A stretch of 64,000 bases of DNA from positions 434,001 through 498,000 of the forward strand of contig CM073198.1 in the NCBI GenBank assembly GCA_037042915.1, read 5' to 3'. The first letter of the stretch is position 1. Each line of letters begins with the position of its first letter. Source of the stretch: Auricularia sp. M13 (taxonomy: Eukaryota; Basidiomycota; Agaricomycetes; Auriculariales; Auriculariaceae). Below, in pieces: positions 10,257 to 21,742 of the stretch. Made by a program: the position numbers and the translations under genes. The notes beneath the pieces were generated by a model that worked only from the letters and a program-made list of their open reading frames with translations, was not told the origin of the DNA and did no database searches.

Positions 10257-11480
10257 TTGCTTCTTTTTTGCCCGTTACTTACTTACTTACACACTGCCTC
10301 TCGTTCTGTGATACTTGCATACTTGCTCGTTTGATCGGAGTCTCTCCTCATCGCTCGCTGCCAATCTACTATTGTTTTGGCCTTCCATCAGCGCTCAGCC
10401 CTTGCGACCCATGATTCGAGATGGCCACGACGAGCCGTCCCGCGCTCCCTTCTCACTCACCACCAACCAATGTTCTCAGCGCGTTTGCAGCTCGCGATGT
10501 CATGACATGTCTGCTGGCCCGACGCAATCGTATTCCCCATCTGGATTCGAAGTTTCGCGTGTGACCAGGCCTACTGCCTCCAGATTCTGCGCGCCGCCGT
10601 AGTCCAAACTTGTCAGTTGCGAGACTTTGCTATTGACTAGTGCTCAGCCTCAGTGATTGTGCACTATAGACATCGTCACCCTCACCTCGTAGCTCCGTAG
10701 TTCATGACGACGGCCCAGAACGACTGCATCCATCTCATCTGAGAGTCGTCGCAAAATCCTGGAATAACCAGAGACCGGAAGCGAACACGCGCCTTCTCAG
10801 CTCGCGCGAGGCATTGCACTCAAAGAGGATGTGCAGTGTTCCTCGATTCGGAATAAGCAAAGCCGACATCGGCCAGTGGGATCTCATACTCGCGCGATCT
10901 TGTTTCGCGGGAGTGTGATTCTCCTTCCCAGTCCCACGAAGGAAAGGCCGCTCGCCTATGCGCCTGCCTCCGATGTAACCTAGAGGCTGTACCGAAAGGT
11001 ATGACGATCTCATCTGTGGTCCGTGACTGTATTGTCGATGTCCATGTGCAACAGAGCGTTTCCGTTTGCTGATATTCCCGCAACACAAACGGGCGGAGGT
11101 ATCGTTTGATTCAACATGTGTGGAGGTGATTTGCAGGCTTCTGACAGGCCAGTGTTCATTGCAGTCATGTGATGCATTCATTGATGTCTCTCCAGGCCCT
11201 CATACTCGGGGATCAAAGAAAACGCAGCACGAGCTCAGAACTGGTGCACGGACGATGACAAAGGTCAATGCTCCAAATAATGCGCCGAACAGTTCGGCTC
11301 ACGTGCAGCAGCCTCTTATAGCTAACTCCGTGATCTGCCCCGCTCCTGGCTGGGGCCCCGGTATTCTAACCTGAAGGAAATTCACCGGTGTTACGCTTCT
11401 TCGGCCAATGGTATTTGCGCAATGTCACTGGATCCCTAAGCCGGCCGTCACCTGAATGCTCGAGACGCTCCCGGCCTGTG
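10257..11480. other. Intergenic, no supported gene
   Basis: Just after the stop there is an ACTT tandem (CCCGTTACTTACTTACTTAC). A minus-strand open stretch at 10735-11181 shows no recognisable motif. I assign no gene. Confidence 0.35.
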
Positions 11481-11482
11481 TT

Positions 11483-11488
11483 TATAAA
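11483..11488 (+). promoter_or_regulatory. TATA box of intradiol dioxygenase gene
   Basis: GTTTATAAAGG, 62 bases before the ATG at 11545. Confidence 0.55.
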
Positions 11489-11544
11489 GGAGACTGAAAG
11501 GGTAAGCCCACGTCGTGCATTCCACCTGCTCAAGCTTATACACT

Positions 11545-12970
11545 ATGGCCACTATCGCACAGATGAAAGACCCGCTCCTTGTGGGCAAGGCCATCCGCGC
11601 CCAGCTCGAGCACAAGATCCCGCGGGTTCGTTCTCTATCTCTCACTGTATGTAGCCAACTGCTGACATGCTTTATATCCAGGATCTTCCGCTCGAGAAGG
11701 ACTTCAGCGAACTCGGGGGATATACGATTACCGACCAGTTCGTACTCTCATCCTCGGCCGTGCATATTACTGACGATGCTGCAGCATACACGAGCTTCAT
11801 AACACGCTGAGCGTCAACCCGCGGACGACCTTCATCTTTAACAGTCTCGTCAAGCATTTGCACGCATTCGCCCGCGAGACTCTGCTCACGCACGACGAGT
11901 GGCTCACGGCGATCAAGGCGCTCACGCGCGCTGGAAAGGAGAGCACTGAGACGACGAACGAGTTCGTCCTGCTCAGCGATATGCTCGGTCTGAGCATTCT
12001 GCTTGACGAATTGAACCATCCCAAACCCGAGGTGCGTGCGAATAGCTGCACTGTTGCTAAGCGGTGCGATACAGTAATTGACGCTATTATTAGGGCTGTA
12101 CCCCCGGCTGCGAGGAGGGACCTTTCCTAACCACCGACGCTCCCGAGGTCCCCTCCGGCTCAACCATCTGCCACCCCGAGACAACAGGCGAGAAGTTGTT
12201 CTTCTCGGGCACGATCAAGAATACCAAGGGGCAAGGCATCGCGGGCGCAAAGGCTGAAGTGGTACGTAACAAGTCACCCAACTTCAAGCTGTCGCGGTAA
12301 ACCGTTGGCTTATCATTCGTGCAGTGGCAGACCGACGGAGACGGCGTCTACGACGTGCAATATGAAGTGAGGGACTCTCCAGACGACCGCGCACGCATCA
12401 TCGCAGAGCCCGACGGCTCGTTCAATTACCGCGCTGTGCTGCCCACGGCGTACCCTGTTGTATGTTTTATTTTCCTCTATTCGCTCTTCATCTCGCTGAC
12501 TTTCATCGGCAGCCGAATAAGGGAGTAGCTGGTGATATGCTGGCCGCACTTGGTGGGCATGCAATGAGCAAGCGCTCGAATCGAGCTAACGCCTCGCAGG
12601 CCGGCATATTCACCGCGCTTCCCACATCCACTTCCAGATCACTGCTCCGGGATACGATACGTGAGTAAAATTGGCAAATAGGAACGCCCAGTAGTAATAA
12701 TCTCACTGCATCCTCAGCCTGACCAGCGCGCTCTACCCCTCGCACTCGCCTTTCCTCGGCACCGACCCCGTCTTTGCCACGAAGAAAGGCTTGATAAGCG
12801 ATGTTGAGCAGGTCACTGACCCGGAGGCGTGGAAGGAGATGGGCTTCAAGGAGGGCGAGGTCATCAACGGGCGCGTCTGGCGCTGGCACTACGATTTCGT
12901 GCTGCCCACGCTCGAGGAGGTGTCTGAGGTTCGCAAGATCTTTGAACAGCGCAGTCGGCAGCAGAACTAG
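11545..12970 (+). CDS. Intradiol ring-cleavage dioxygenase (catechol/hydroxyquinol 1,2-dioxygenase type)
   Basis: Eight exons: 11545-11625, 11682-11737, 11785-12031, 12094-12261, 12325-12459, 12513-12552, 12600-12660, 12718-12970. Phases agree and give 346 residues. The N-terminal helical dimerisation part contains LTHDEWLTAIKALTRAG and NEFVLLSDMLGLSILLD. The catalytic part shows EGPFLTTDAPEVPSGSTIC, WQTDGDGVYDVQY, LPTAYPVPNKG and GRHIHRASHIHFQITAPGY. The two Tyr and the His-x-His in these motifs are the non-haem Fe(III) ligands of the family. The enzyme should open catechol or hydroxyquinol rings between the hydroxyls, a step in lignin- and phenol-derived aromatic breakdown. There is no signal peptide, so it is probably cytosolic. 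Substrate preference cannot be read from sequence alone. Confidence 0.9.
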
Positions 12971-13805
12971 CATATGTAACCGACAATTGCTTGCATACAC
13001 AGTAAAGCATACCTTCGTTCCTACGTGATCTCCATCCGGTCGTGCCGATCCAACGTCGGCCTGGTCCCCGGGCTGTCATCCGCGCCAAGCTGGTGCCTCT
13101 AGCATAGAACGTGAAAGACTCGGAGTCGGCCCTGCCTTGTTGTATTATTGTACCCCTGAGAGAGTGGTAATGGGGTAGGCGGGATATAGATAACTTTCGG
13201 GGAATCTGCTAACATACCTGGGGAATCTTGTGTCCTTCCAGGGAGAACCAGCGTAAAACACAAAAATTCGGATGTGGCAGCAGTAGATTTACCAGTGCAG
13301 TAGTACTATAGTCTCCTTAAAGAGCAGTCGACTCGGAGCGTACGCCGGCCGCATGCAGGCGGAGCTGCGGGCAGCCGGCGGCCCCAAGTCTGCGACTCTG
13401 CTGCGATTTGCTCCTACCGACCTACCTGCTCGCCTGGGTGACTTGGGCATTCCGTCTGCGTAGACTAAATAAGGCATATCTGCTGAGAGTCTGATGCAAA
13501 TTCATGTCTTGAACCAGGACCATAAAGAATTAGGACAAAGGACAAATTTCCCGAGACCCGTTCCCGTAGCACTTGTATTGCAATATAATTTATCCCTTAG
13601 CACTCAACGAACTAATTATAAGGGAACAGCTGAAGCGGTTCCCGCCGGATCGTGCACGGAAATTGCTTCCATAATTCCGTGCCGGCGCCCTTCAACGTCA
13701 CTGTTGGCATTGCGCTCCGACCAATCACGATTCAGACCTCGCTCAGCAGAGCAGAATCGAGGCGCATTCTCGGGACGCGTCTTCATCCTTCTAGAAGATA
13801 ACACG
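12971..13805. other. Intergenic, no supported gene
   Basis: No motif-bearing frame. An AT-rich stretch with TTGCAATATAATTTATCCC near 13577 could be the promoter of the phosphatase gene that follows. Confidence 0.35.
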
Positions 13806-16800
13806 ATGTCGACAATGTCCGATGCCCAGCTGCTTTCGCTTGTACGACCGTTGCTACGGCCCACAGAGGCAGCTGTGGTATCTGTCCAGGGCGTGGTGCC
13901 CGCCAACGCGTTTTCCGACGAGCACAGCGCTGAAGCTGCTGAAAACGAGCAAGACCGGCGACGCGTATTGGCCATAATAACGAGCGGTGGTCCAGGAGGC
14001 TCAGAGGAGGGAAGGTGCGTGTCAACCAGATTTTTTACCCTTCTTCTCAGTTGTCTCAGCGTTTTCACGTGCAAGCGAAAGGACACCGGAGAGCTTGCTG
14101 TCGTATCGGTTTTACCAATTACCCACGACCTCAATGTCTCCGTCGCGCAAGTCGCCGCAGCTGCCGCCGATATCGAACGAGAAAGAAGGCAGTCCCAAAT
14201 GGGCAAAGGTAAGAGCCTCATATTTCTCTCAATTATTGCTCTCACTTTTGTGTTTGAAACTGCTAAGGGCCTGGTCGCTTCTTGTTGACGTTGAAGAGTC
14301 CCAGCCGCGATCGCGAAGTGGTTCTACTCAGTTCCTCCCCTTCGCTCAAAGACTTTCTCGCGGAATGCAGGCGACTGAAGGCCAGCGCTGAAGCAGGTAA
14401 GCCATTCCTTATATCACTTCTTGTGCATCCTGAAAGTTTTGCAGAGTTGAGCTCACAGGCGCCGTGGAACAAGACACACCATTTAACGACATCGCACGCA
14501 TGGCTTGAATATTACGAACATCAACTGCTTAATTATTCTTTATCTGTATTCGGGAGCAGCGATGACTCGCGGCCAAGCTCGTCGCAAGGTTCAGACAACG
14601 GTAGTACGTTCGGTCCCCAAAGCGCTTGCCGTTCCCTAACCTCTTCCAGTTCCAGATCATCTATTCCATCCCCAGTGTAAGCGGCCATCCCTGATCTATT
14701 CATTTGCTTAACCGTGGCAGCACTTCACATTTCGATTGAGAAGCGACTCTCCCCCGCATCTGCGGGTATGCCTCCCACGGAAGACGACGCGACAGCCGAT
14801 CTCATACTCCTTCGCGACGAGTGGATACGAAAGCAACTCAACATAGAACGCGAAAAGTCCGCGCCGGGAAGCAGCATCATAAAGTGTGTCACTCCCCTCA
14901 TAGCTTTGCAACATAACCGACCGCTTTATAGCTTGCGGATTTGCTCGTATAACGTGAACGGTCAGACGCCGCCGAACGTGCAAGATGCGCGGCGTGCTCT
15001 TGGAAACTGGATACGTACTCAACGCCCGGGCCAAGTGCGGGCAGGCACACTCCCGCAAAGCCCCCAGCCTGAGAATGCGCCTTCCGAAGCGTCCTCGATC
15101 ACCGCAGTGTCCACTGCGAGTGCAGAAACATTGGCCACACACCCTCCCCGGTCCACCACGCTGCCCTCTCCCGCAAAACTGGCAGACGAACCCATCGCAA
15201 TCCCTGACATCGTCCGCACGGATTCGCCCGGGCCTGCAGAGCCTCACTCGAGCGCCGACGAGCCCGATCTGCTGGTGGTCGGGTTTCAAGAACTCGACCT
15301 CTCGGCGGAGGCTCTCCTCTACAGCACCAATCCCGCCAAAGAGGATGCGTGGACGGCGGCGATCATGGAGTCGCTGGGCAAGCGGTCCGACGGGGACGAG
15401 TACATCAAGGTCGCGTCGAAACAGCTCGTCGGGATGCTTATCATCCTGTTCGCGACCAAGGCCGTCCGGCCGCGCATACGCGACATCCGCACGAGCTCGG
15501 CCGGAGTCGGGATCATGGGCTTAATGGTTCGCCTTGATCATTTTCTTCCTCGCTAATGTTCACACTGACTGGCGCAGGGCAACAAGGGCGCGGTGGCGCT
15601 GCGCGTCCGAGTAGACGGCAGTACGCTCACCTTCGTCAACTCTCACCTCGCCGCCTTCGAGGAGATGCACGATAAACGCAACGCCGACTGGCGCGAGATT
15701 GTGCGCAAACTGGTCTTCATGCCAAGCGGCATCTCCGACGTCGTGCCCGCCTCTACCGCGACAGCAGAGCCGGTGTTCGTGCCGCCGCCGACGCCAGCAG
15801 CGGCGTCTACGGACAGCGTTCCGGGACTGCAGACCGCCGGGAACACACCTGCAGTCGACAGCGACAATCCGATGTTCGAACCGAGCGCCGTCGCCGCCAG
15901 CGCTTCGAACAGCGCTGTCTCTGCCATTGAGCACGTCCGCCTCCTGGAGAAGGCTACGATTTGGGACTGCGACTGTATTTTTTGGAGCGTGAGTAGTTGT
16001 GTACCTTGTGCAACGTTTTCTCATCGAGCACCTGCAGGGCGGTATGGACGTTCTCAGACGATTGGCGTGCTGGCGAGCTAACGACACCGCAGACCTTAAT
16101 TATCGCATCGATCTTCCTGACCAGGACGTGCGCGAGCTGTTGGGAGACGTCTTTCACCCGACGGACAAACATAATCTCAAGACGCTGTTGAAGTGGGACC
16201 AGGTACGCTTCTATTTGGCCTTGAAAGTTTTATTATTTCTTACATCTGTGTAGCTGAAGGCCTCGCAACGCGCGGGGAAAGCCTTTGACGGATTCGAGGA
16301 AGCCGAGATTCATTTTCTTCCGTGCGCGTCGTATCGCGTTTCAGCTTCTACCCACACTCACAAACAGACAGGACATATCGCTTTGACTTTGGAATCAAGG
16401 CCGATAAGAACGGGTACGATATCAAGTAAGTCGTTCTCGTGGGTTTACCAGTGATGCTTCATCGTCGCTGCAGGCGGAAACCTGCATGGACGGACCGGAT
16501 TCTGCGCTTGCAATCGGACGCCATCAAGGTTTCTCAAAGCTCGTATTCGGGACACCCGGAACTGCTCCTCAGCGACCACAAGCCGATTTCGGCTTCGTTC
16601 GAAGTTGAGGTGCGCGACGATAAGCCTCTCGGTCGCCACGTTTGACATCCTACCAGACAGATAGCATGACTTCAGCTGCAAGAGAAGTGCTCGTCCAGAC
16701 TCTGCTGCGCCGGATTGGCAACTGGATTCTTTCCGATGATCGGCCAAGAGTCAAGCTCAGTGCTCAGAACCTTGACTTTGGCGATGTGATGTACGTTTGG

Positions 16801-18139
16801 AATCACGCTAAGCATCAGTTTTCTCATTCGTCGAAGGTTCGACTCGGCGGTGTCGCAATCCCTGGAGATCAAGAACGTTGGCAAGGGATGTCCCTGAGTA
16901 TACCCACGCATCGGAAGCCTGACCGAATATGCAGGCACCGTGTGGATTTCGATTTGTGCCCCCAACCGAAGATGCAGCCATCTGTTCGTTGCCTTCAATC
17001 TTCGCATGACCCATTCTGACGTTCCTCAGGTGAAAAGTGGCTGTCGATAAAACCGCAATGGGTAAGAATGCCCTCAGATCCGATCCTTCTTGACCCTCGC
17101 GCAGGGCATCATTCTCCCCGGGGAGAGCGAGATCATTCGCCTGACGGTCCGCGTTACTGCAGCGAACGCGGCCCCGCTAAATAGCGGCAAGCGGAGACTC
17201 GAGGACACCCTCGTTATCCACACGATCCGTGGTAAAGACCATTTTGTAGCCATAGGCGGGAACTACAGTTCGTACTACCCGTGTCTCAATGTCAACCTCT
17301 CATCTTTATTCGTAGAAGCGACCTGCTTCGCAAACGACTTGCAATGGCTGGCCCGGCTGCCCTGCCCTGTGCGCGAATATGCAGCCAGCAAGGCTGGACG
17401 CGAATTGCTTCCGGAAGGACAGGCGTCGAATGCTCCCAATGAGGTCATGCGTCTTGTGGCCTGGCTCATGTCGAACGGGTTGGACAAGGTATGTAGCGGA
17501 ACATTAGTGCAGGCTCACACGACTGATCTTCCTGAAGGATGAATTGTTTCTCTCGCCCGGAAATACGGAGATAAGTCGGCTTGTTCATGAGGTGCGCAAG
17601 CTATACGATGCGTATCCCTGAAATTCATTACATCCCCAGGCGCTTGACACCGGGGAGTCGTTCGAGGATCGCGTGTCCGAAAAGGATGCGCAGAGCGTCG
17701 CGGACGTCCTTCTGTCGTTGCTCGACTCCCTCCCCGAGCCTGTAATCCCTTGGTCGCTGCAACCCCAATGCACTCAGGTGCTTGATCGCGATGAGGCTTT
17801 TGAGGTAGACCGTGACATTCCTACCTTATGACTGTACACAATTGACTCATTTCCCAGCTTCTGAGCGAGCTTCCCGCCGTGAATCGGAACGTGTGGGTCT
17901 CGATATGTGCTTTCCTGCACTTTCTTGTACAGCATGGTGGTGCCGAAGATGCTGTCAGACATCGTAGGACTCGTGCACTCGGTTCGTGTTTATTCATTGA
18001 TACTGGCTATATGCAGAGCTAACAATGCGGTCATCTAGCGGCAGTATTTGCTCCGATCCTGATGAGGGACAACCTCGATACTACCGCAGTCTCTCCAGTC
18101 GGCAAGCGTGCTTTCCTCCTGTATTTCATTGAAGATTAG
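13806..18139 (+). CDS. OCRL/INPP5B-like inositol polyphosphate 5-phosphatase (IPPc-ASH-RhoGAP)
   Basis: A long multi-exon gene from MSTMSDAQLLSLVRPLL to FLLYFIED-stop. A Ser-rich N-terminal region precedes the IPPc catalytic domain: ICSYNVNG, LLVVGFQELDLS, GNKGAVALRVRVDG, NSHLAAFEEMHDKRN, WSGDLNYRIDLP, FLPTYRFDFG, KPAWTDRILRL, LLSDHKPI. These are the metal- and phosphate-binding motifs of 5-phosphatases. The ASH-type beta domain follows (SLEIKNVGKG; IILPGESEIIRLTVRV), then a RhoGAP-like fold (LVAWLMSNGLDKDELFL, FAPILMRDNLDTTAVS). The domain order equals OCRL/INPP5B, which act on PI(4,5)P2 in membrane traffic. In the GAP part the arginine finger position reads LFLSPG, so GAP activity is unlikely, as in OCRL. 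The GDLNYR motif needs a 4-nt exon at 16038-16041. The far ends of some exons are approximate. Confidence 0.88.
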
Positions 18140-18657
18140 AGTAATTCAGACGCGCTGCGAGCGTCCAGCATTTACGATATCGAACACAGACGACCCTTGC
18201 AAGCAACCGTGGTTGGAAGCCATACTGTTTTCGATTAGCTATCGGAATGGCACTGAAAGGAACGATGTGAGAGACGCACTTTTCTGTATACTGTATGGCT
18301 TTCACAGGCAGGGATGCGCTTTCCGAAGAGGTACTACCCACATAAACCTCATATTCGAAGTTTTCGCGTTAGGACTGCCATCGGCGAAATCGACATTGTA
18401 ATCTTGAACAGTTGTAATCAGGCTGTAATGAGAGCGTCCAGTCGTCACTTCTCTGACGTTCTCATTGTGCTGAGCGATGGCTCTTCTGCAGTATGTAATC
18501 GTTCACGAAGTCACTCTTACGATACAACAACGCTGAATGCTTTGCGGCAGATTACAGTACTGGATGCACAGCGCTGGCACAGCGTCAGCAGCATGACCGA
18601 TGACTAAGATGCCTCCGGCGTCGAACTAGATTAGATTATCGAGTCGGATCACTTCGG
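18140..18657. other. Intergenic with promoter of NmrA gene
   Basis: No gene seen. The right end contains the TATA box of the NmrA-like gene. Confidence 0.35.
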
Positions 18658-18665
18658 TATAAATA
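18658..18665 (+). promoter_or_regulatory. TATA box of NmrA-like gene 1
   Basis: TATAAATA inside the palindrome CGGTATAAATACCG, 90 bases before the ATG. The paralog at 63263 has TATAAAT at 78 bases upstream. Confidence 0.6.
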
Positions 18666-18747
18666 CCGGAGCGCTCTAGGGGCGAGTCTGGCGTTCTCTC
18701 ACACCTCCCTTTGACCGTCTTATCGCAGGGATCGTACCGAGCTCACC

Positions 18748-20123
18748 ATGTCCGACAAGAAAGTCATTGCCGTCTTTGGTGCCACTGGCGCTGCTGGAGG
18801 CTCAGTCGCCAAGTACCTCCTCGACGACGGTACATTCGCCGTTCGCGCCATCACACGCAATGCCGACAGCCCGGCCGCCCAAGGCACGCGTTGCACACAG
18901 TATAGTTCATATATGCTGATAATGCGACAGCCTTGAAGGCTAAGGGTGCCGAAGTTGTCGTCGCCGACTTGGACAAGCCAGAGACACTCCCCGCCGCTCT
19001 CAAAGGCGTGTACGGTGTCTCGGCGCTCACCGACTGTGTGTAGATACAATACGCCATCTCATTCCGCCCGTACTCACGCAACCGCGTATTTTTCAGTCTG
19101 GGCGCTGTTCCCGAAGATCCTCGATGCCGCGAAGACACAGCAACTCGAGTTCGAGCAGGGCAAGGCCCTCGTCGACGCTGCCAAGGCTGCCGGTGTTCAG
19201 CACTTCGTCTTCTTGTGCGACCCCGTGTTTCAATTCATATTCTCGTACCTGACTTGGCATTGGTAGCACCCTGCCGCACAGCGACGTCCCGCACTTTGAG
19301 GGCAAGCACCAGAGTTAGCCGAAGTTATCCTTCATAGTGAGGCGTAAGGCTGACCATCTGTTCGTGCAGTCGACGAGTACCTGAAGAAGTCTGGCGTCCC
19401 GCGCACGTCTTTTTACAACTCCTTCTATTATGAGAACCTCATCGGTCAATTCGACGTGAGTCCCCTCGCGACGAATCACGTGAATACCCTTCTGAGTTCC
19501 ATCCGCAGATGGTCAAGACGGCAGAAGACGGCTCGGTCACAGTCGAGATCCTCATTCCGGAAGATACTTACTTGCCGTCCTATTCGGTCGACCAGAGCGG
19601 CGGATGGGTCCTCGAAGCCTTCAAGAACCCCTCTCAGTGGATCGGTGGGTTCTTTTTCAGGGTTGCTCAGCGGAGAGTGCACTGACCAGCGTGTCAACCT
19701 GCAGGCAAGGACATCATCGCGATCGGGGAGCACATCACGCCGAAGGGCTACGCCGCGGTGTTGAGTAAGGCGCTCGGCAAGGAGGTGAAGGCGAAACCGC
19801 TCTCAAAGGAAGAGTTCTACCTCGTCGGACACTCACCAAACCCCTTCATCGTCGAGCTGTGGCTGAACATGAAGTGCGTATTTCCCGTGTTTCTACATCC
19901 CGGCACTCACAGTGGACCCCCGATTCATAGGTTCTTCTATGAGCACTGGTAAGTTTGCGGCCGAACGTGTCGAACAGCCACTGAAATAGATTATAGCCAG
20001 CCGCCCAACAGCATTTACGACGAGGCGGCGTCCAAGAAGATCTACCCAGGCCAGTATACGTTCGAGGAGTTTGTCCAGCACAATGAGAGGTTCAAGGCAT
20101 TCGCCGCCAAGTTCAAGCAGTAA
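18748..20123 (+). CDS. NmrA-like NAD(P)-binding protein, copy 1
   Basis: Nine exons: 18748-18883, 18931-19035, 19097-19214, 19267-19313, 19370-19455, 19509-19644, 19705-19873, 19931-19948, 19997-20123, giving 313 residues with all phases consistent. It begins MSDKKVIAVFGATGAAGGSV, where GATGAAGG is the Rossmann GxxGxxG loop. It continues VVVADLDKPETLPAALKGVY, HFVFFTLPHSDVPHFEGKH, GVPRTSFYNSFYYENLIGQF and FFYEHCQPPN. These are features of the NmrA/HSCARG family of atypical short-chain dehydrogenases, which bind NAD(P) and act either as redox-sensing regulators or as reductases. No Tyr-x3-Lys catalytic pair is evident. The first intron (18884-18930) must be GC-AG. Copy 2 at 63263 shares the sequence and every intron position available. 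Confidence 0.88.
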
Positions 20124-20745
20124 TTCTCCAAGCATTGGTCGTGTACGTTACATCGGCCGCGCGCGGTCGTGGCAGAAACCAAGTTTCTTTTCTCGTTTTG
20201 GCGTAGTCACGGGGCGGAAGGTTGCAGCGTGCGTAGGATACATGTCTCCGGAGAAGTTCGCGCCGTCATAGTACGTGCACGTCATCCTGATGAAAAAGTA
20301 ACCCAGGTAATGTGACCAGAAGACACGCCTATGCCAAATTGCTAGGGAGAAGTCTGCGACCGGGCTGCGCGCAGAAATTGGAGCCGCTGAAGTCTCCGGA
20401 TCCGGAGTGTCGAGAGATACTTCGTCGAGAAGAGCGCCAGCTTCAAGAAGCAATTCCTCGATAAACTACGCTTAATGTCAAACTGCATATAATTTAAATA
20501 CTGACTGAAAGGGTGTGGAACTTACCGTAGTGCTACGACGTTCGCGTTAGTATTGGGCCCAACCATGGGGTGACACTGCAAGTCCTTCTGCGCGAAGTAA
20601 TTAGTAAGCCGCCAAGCTACGAGGCAGCAAGACCAGCGTTCGTGATAAAACTTCCATGCTCAACGATGCCTCAGATTGGCTTCGCGTAAAAGTTGTGCGT
20701 AGTGATAGGTCATAATATACGGCAAGTTTTCGTCGGATAGGAAGT
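20124..20745. other. Intergenic, no supported gene
   Basis: Lies between the NmrA gene and the MITE-like element. No gene seen. Confidence 0.35.
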
Positions 20746-21253
20746 GACAAAGCGGGATGATTCTGTTCGTGAAACCCGGTTCATGAGGGTTCATCGCCAT
20801 CCGACCTGTTGATCCGATCCTGCCGAATCTTCGGAGACGGGCCTCTCTCGCCCGAAGTGCGGTGTGCGACCCAAAATGCCGTCTCCAATACCCTGACGGA
20901 GCTGGGTCATTCGCATCGTGCTATATGTGCACCTATATTAAAGCTACAGGCAGCTTTACACAGTTTCAGAGGCTTGGGATGATGTTTGCCACTTCCCAGA
21001 GCCACAAGCGCTGGTGTGCTCGGCTGAAGACCGGACAACTCGCTGACCACCGCAGAAGTTTTGAAATCATGAAAATTGACCATAGGCAACTTTATGATAA
21101 CCTCGAGTCCAATTTTCATGCACAGTGAGCTTCCTACTGTTTGCCGGTACTGGCTTCGGAAGCGATCGGAAAAGGTTCACATCGGTCGGCTTGATGAGCC
21201 CGGGGGTTCATGCATGAACCCAGGTTCACGAATAGAATAATCGGACAAAGCGG
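20746..21253. mobile_element. MITE-like element with 10-bp target-site duplications
   Basis: The element spans 20756-21243 (488 bp). The direct repeat GACAAAGCGG flanks it exactly, at 20746-20755 and 21244-21253. Terminal inverted repeats of about 40 nt are imperfect: the left starts GATGATTCTGTTCGTGAA, and the complement of the right end reads CGATTATTCTATTCGTGAAC. Both are followed by copies of GGGTTCAT. The right end also holds the palindrome GGGTTCATGCATGAACCC. There is no transposase frame. Target duplications of 9-10 bp point to a Mutator-like (MULE) source; this is an inference from length. Confidence 0.78.
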
Positions 21254-21742
21254 AGGTTGAATGTTGAAAAACTGCTCTTCCGGTGCAGCTGCCAACCTGC
21301 TTTCCTGCAACATGGGGGCCGTTCATGTAGCTGCATGCATCGCTCTATCGGCCCATGGTAGGCTCGCTATAGCCTCGCCCTTGAAGCGCTATCTCATACT
21401 GTAATGGATAAAGGATCTCCGAACTATTGCTGCCAGGCTATTGCTGCTCGACCAGGCCCGTGTCAACCCTCATCGTATCTCCGACGAATGCGAGGCTGGA
21501 TTATATTAATGACACATACTACTCGACATAGAGATATATGGAAGGCATAAGTTGGCTTCTACAAGGGTCTCCTACTTGGCGCGCTCGACTTGGCACTAGT
21601 ACGAGGTCAGATCTGCCCACAGGTCGTCAGCCCGCTTGGGATCTGACTGCAATGACGAGCGGAGGTAGTTCGCCCCGAATGCTTCGATCGAGACCTTCTC
21701 TATCAACGCGCGAGACGTACCAACGATATCTTTGAGAACTCC
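21254..21742. other. Intergenic, no supported gene
   Basis: The 3' flank of the MYND gene; no gene seen. Confidence 0.35.
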
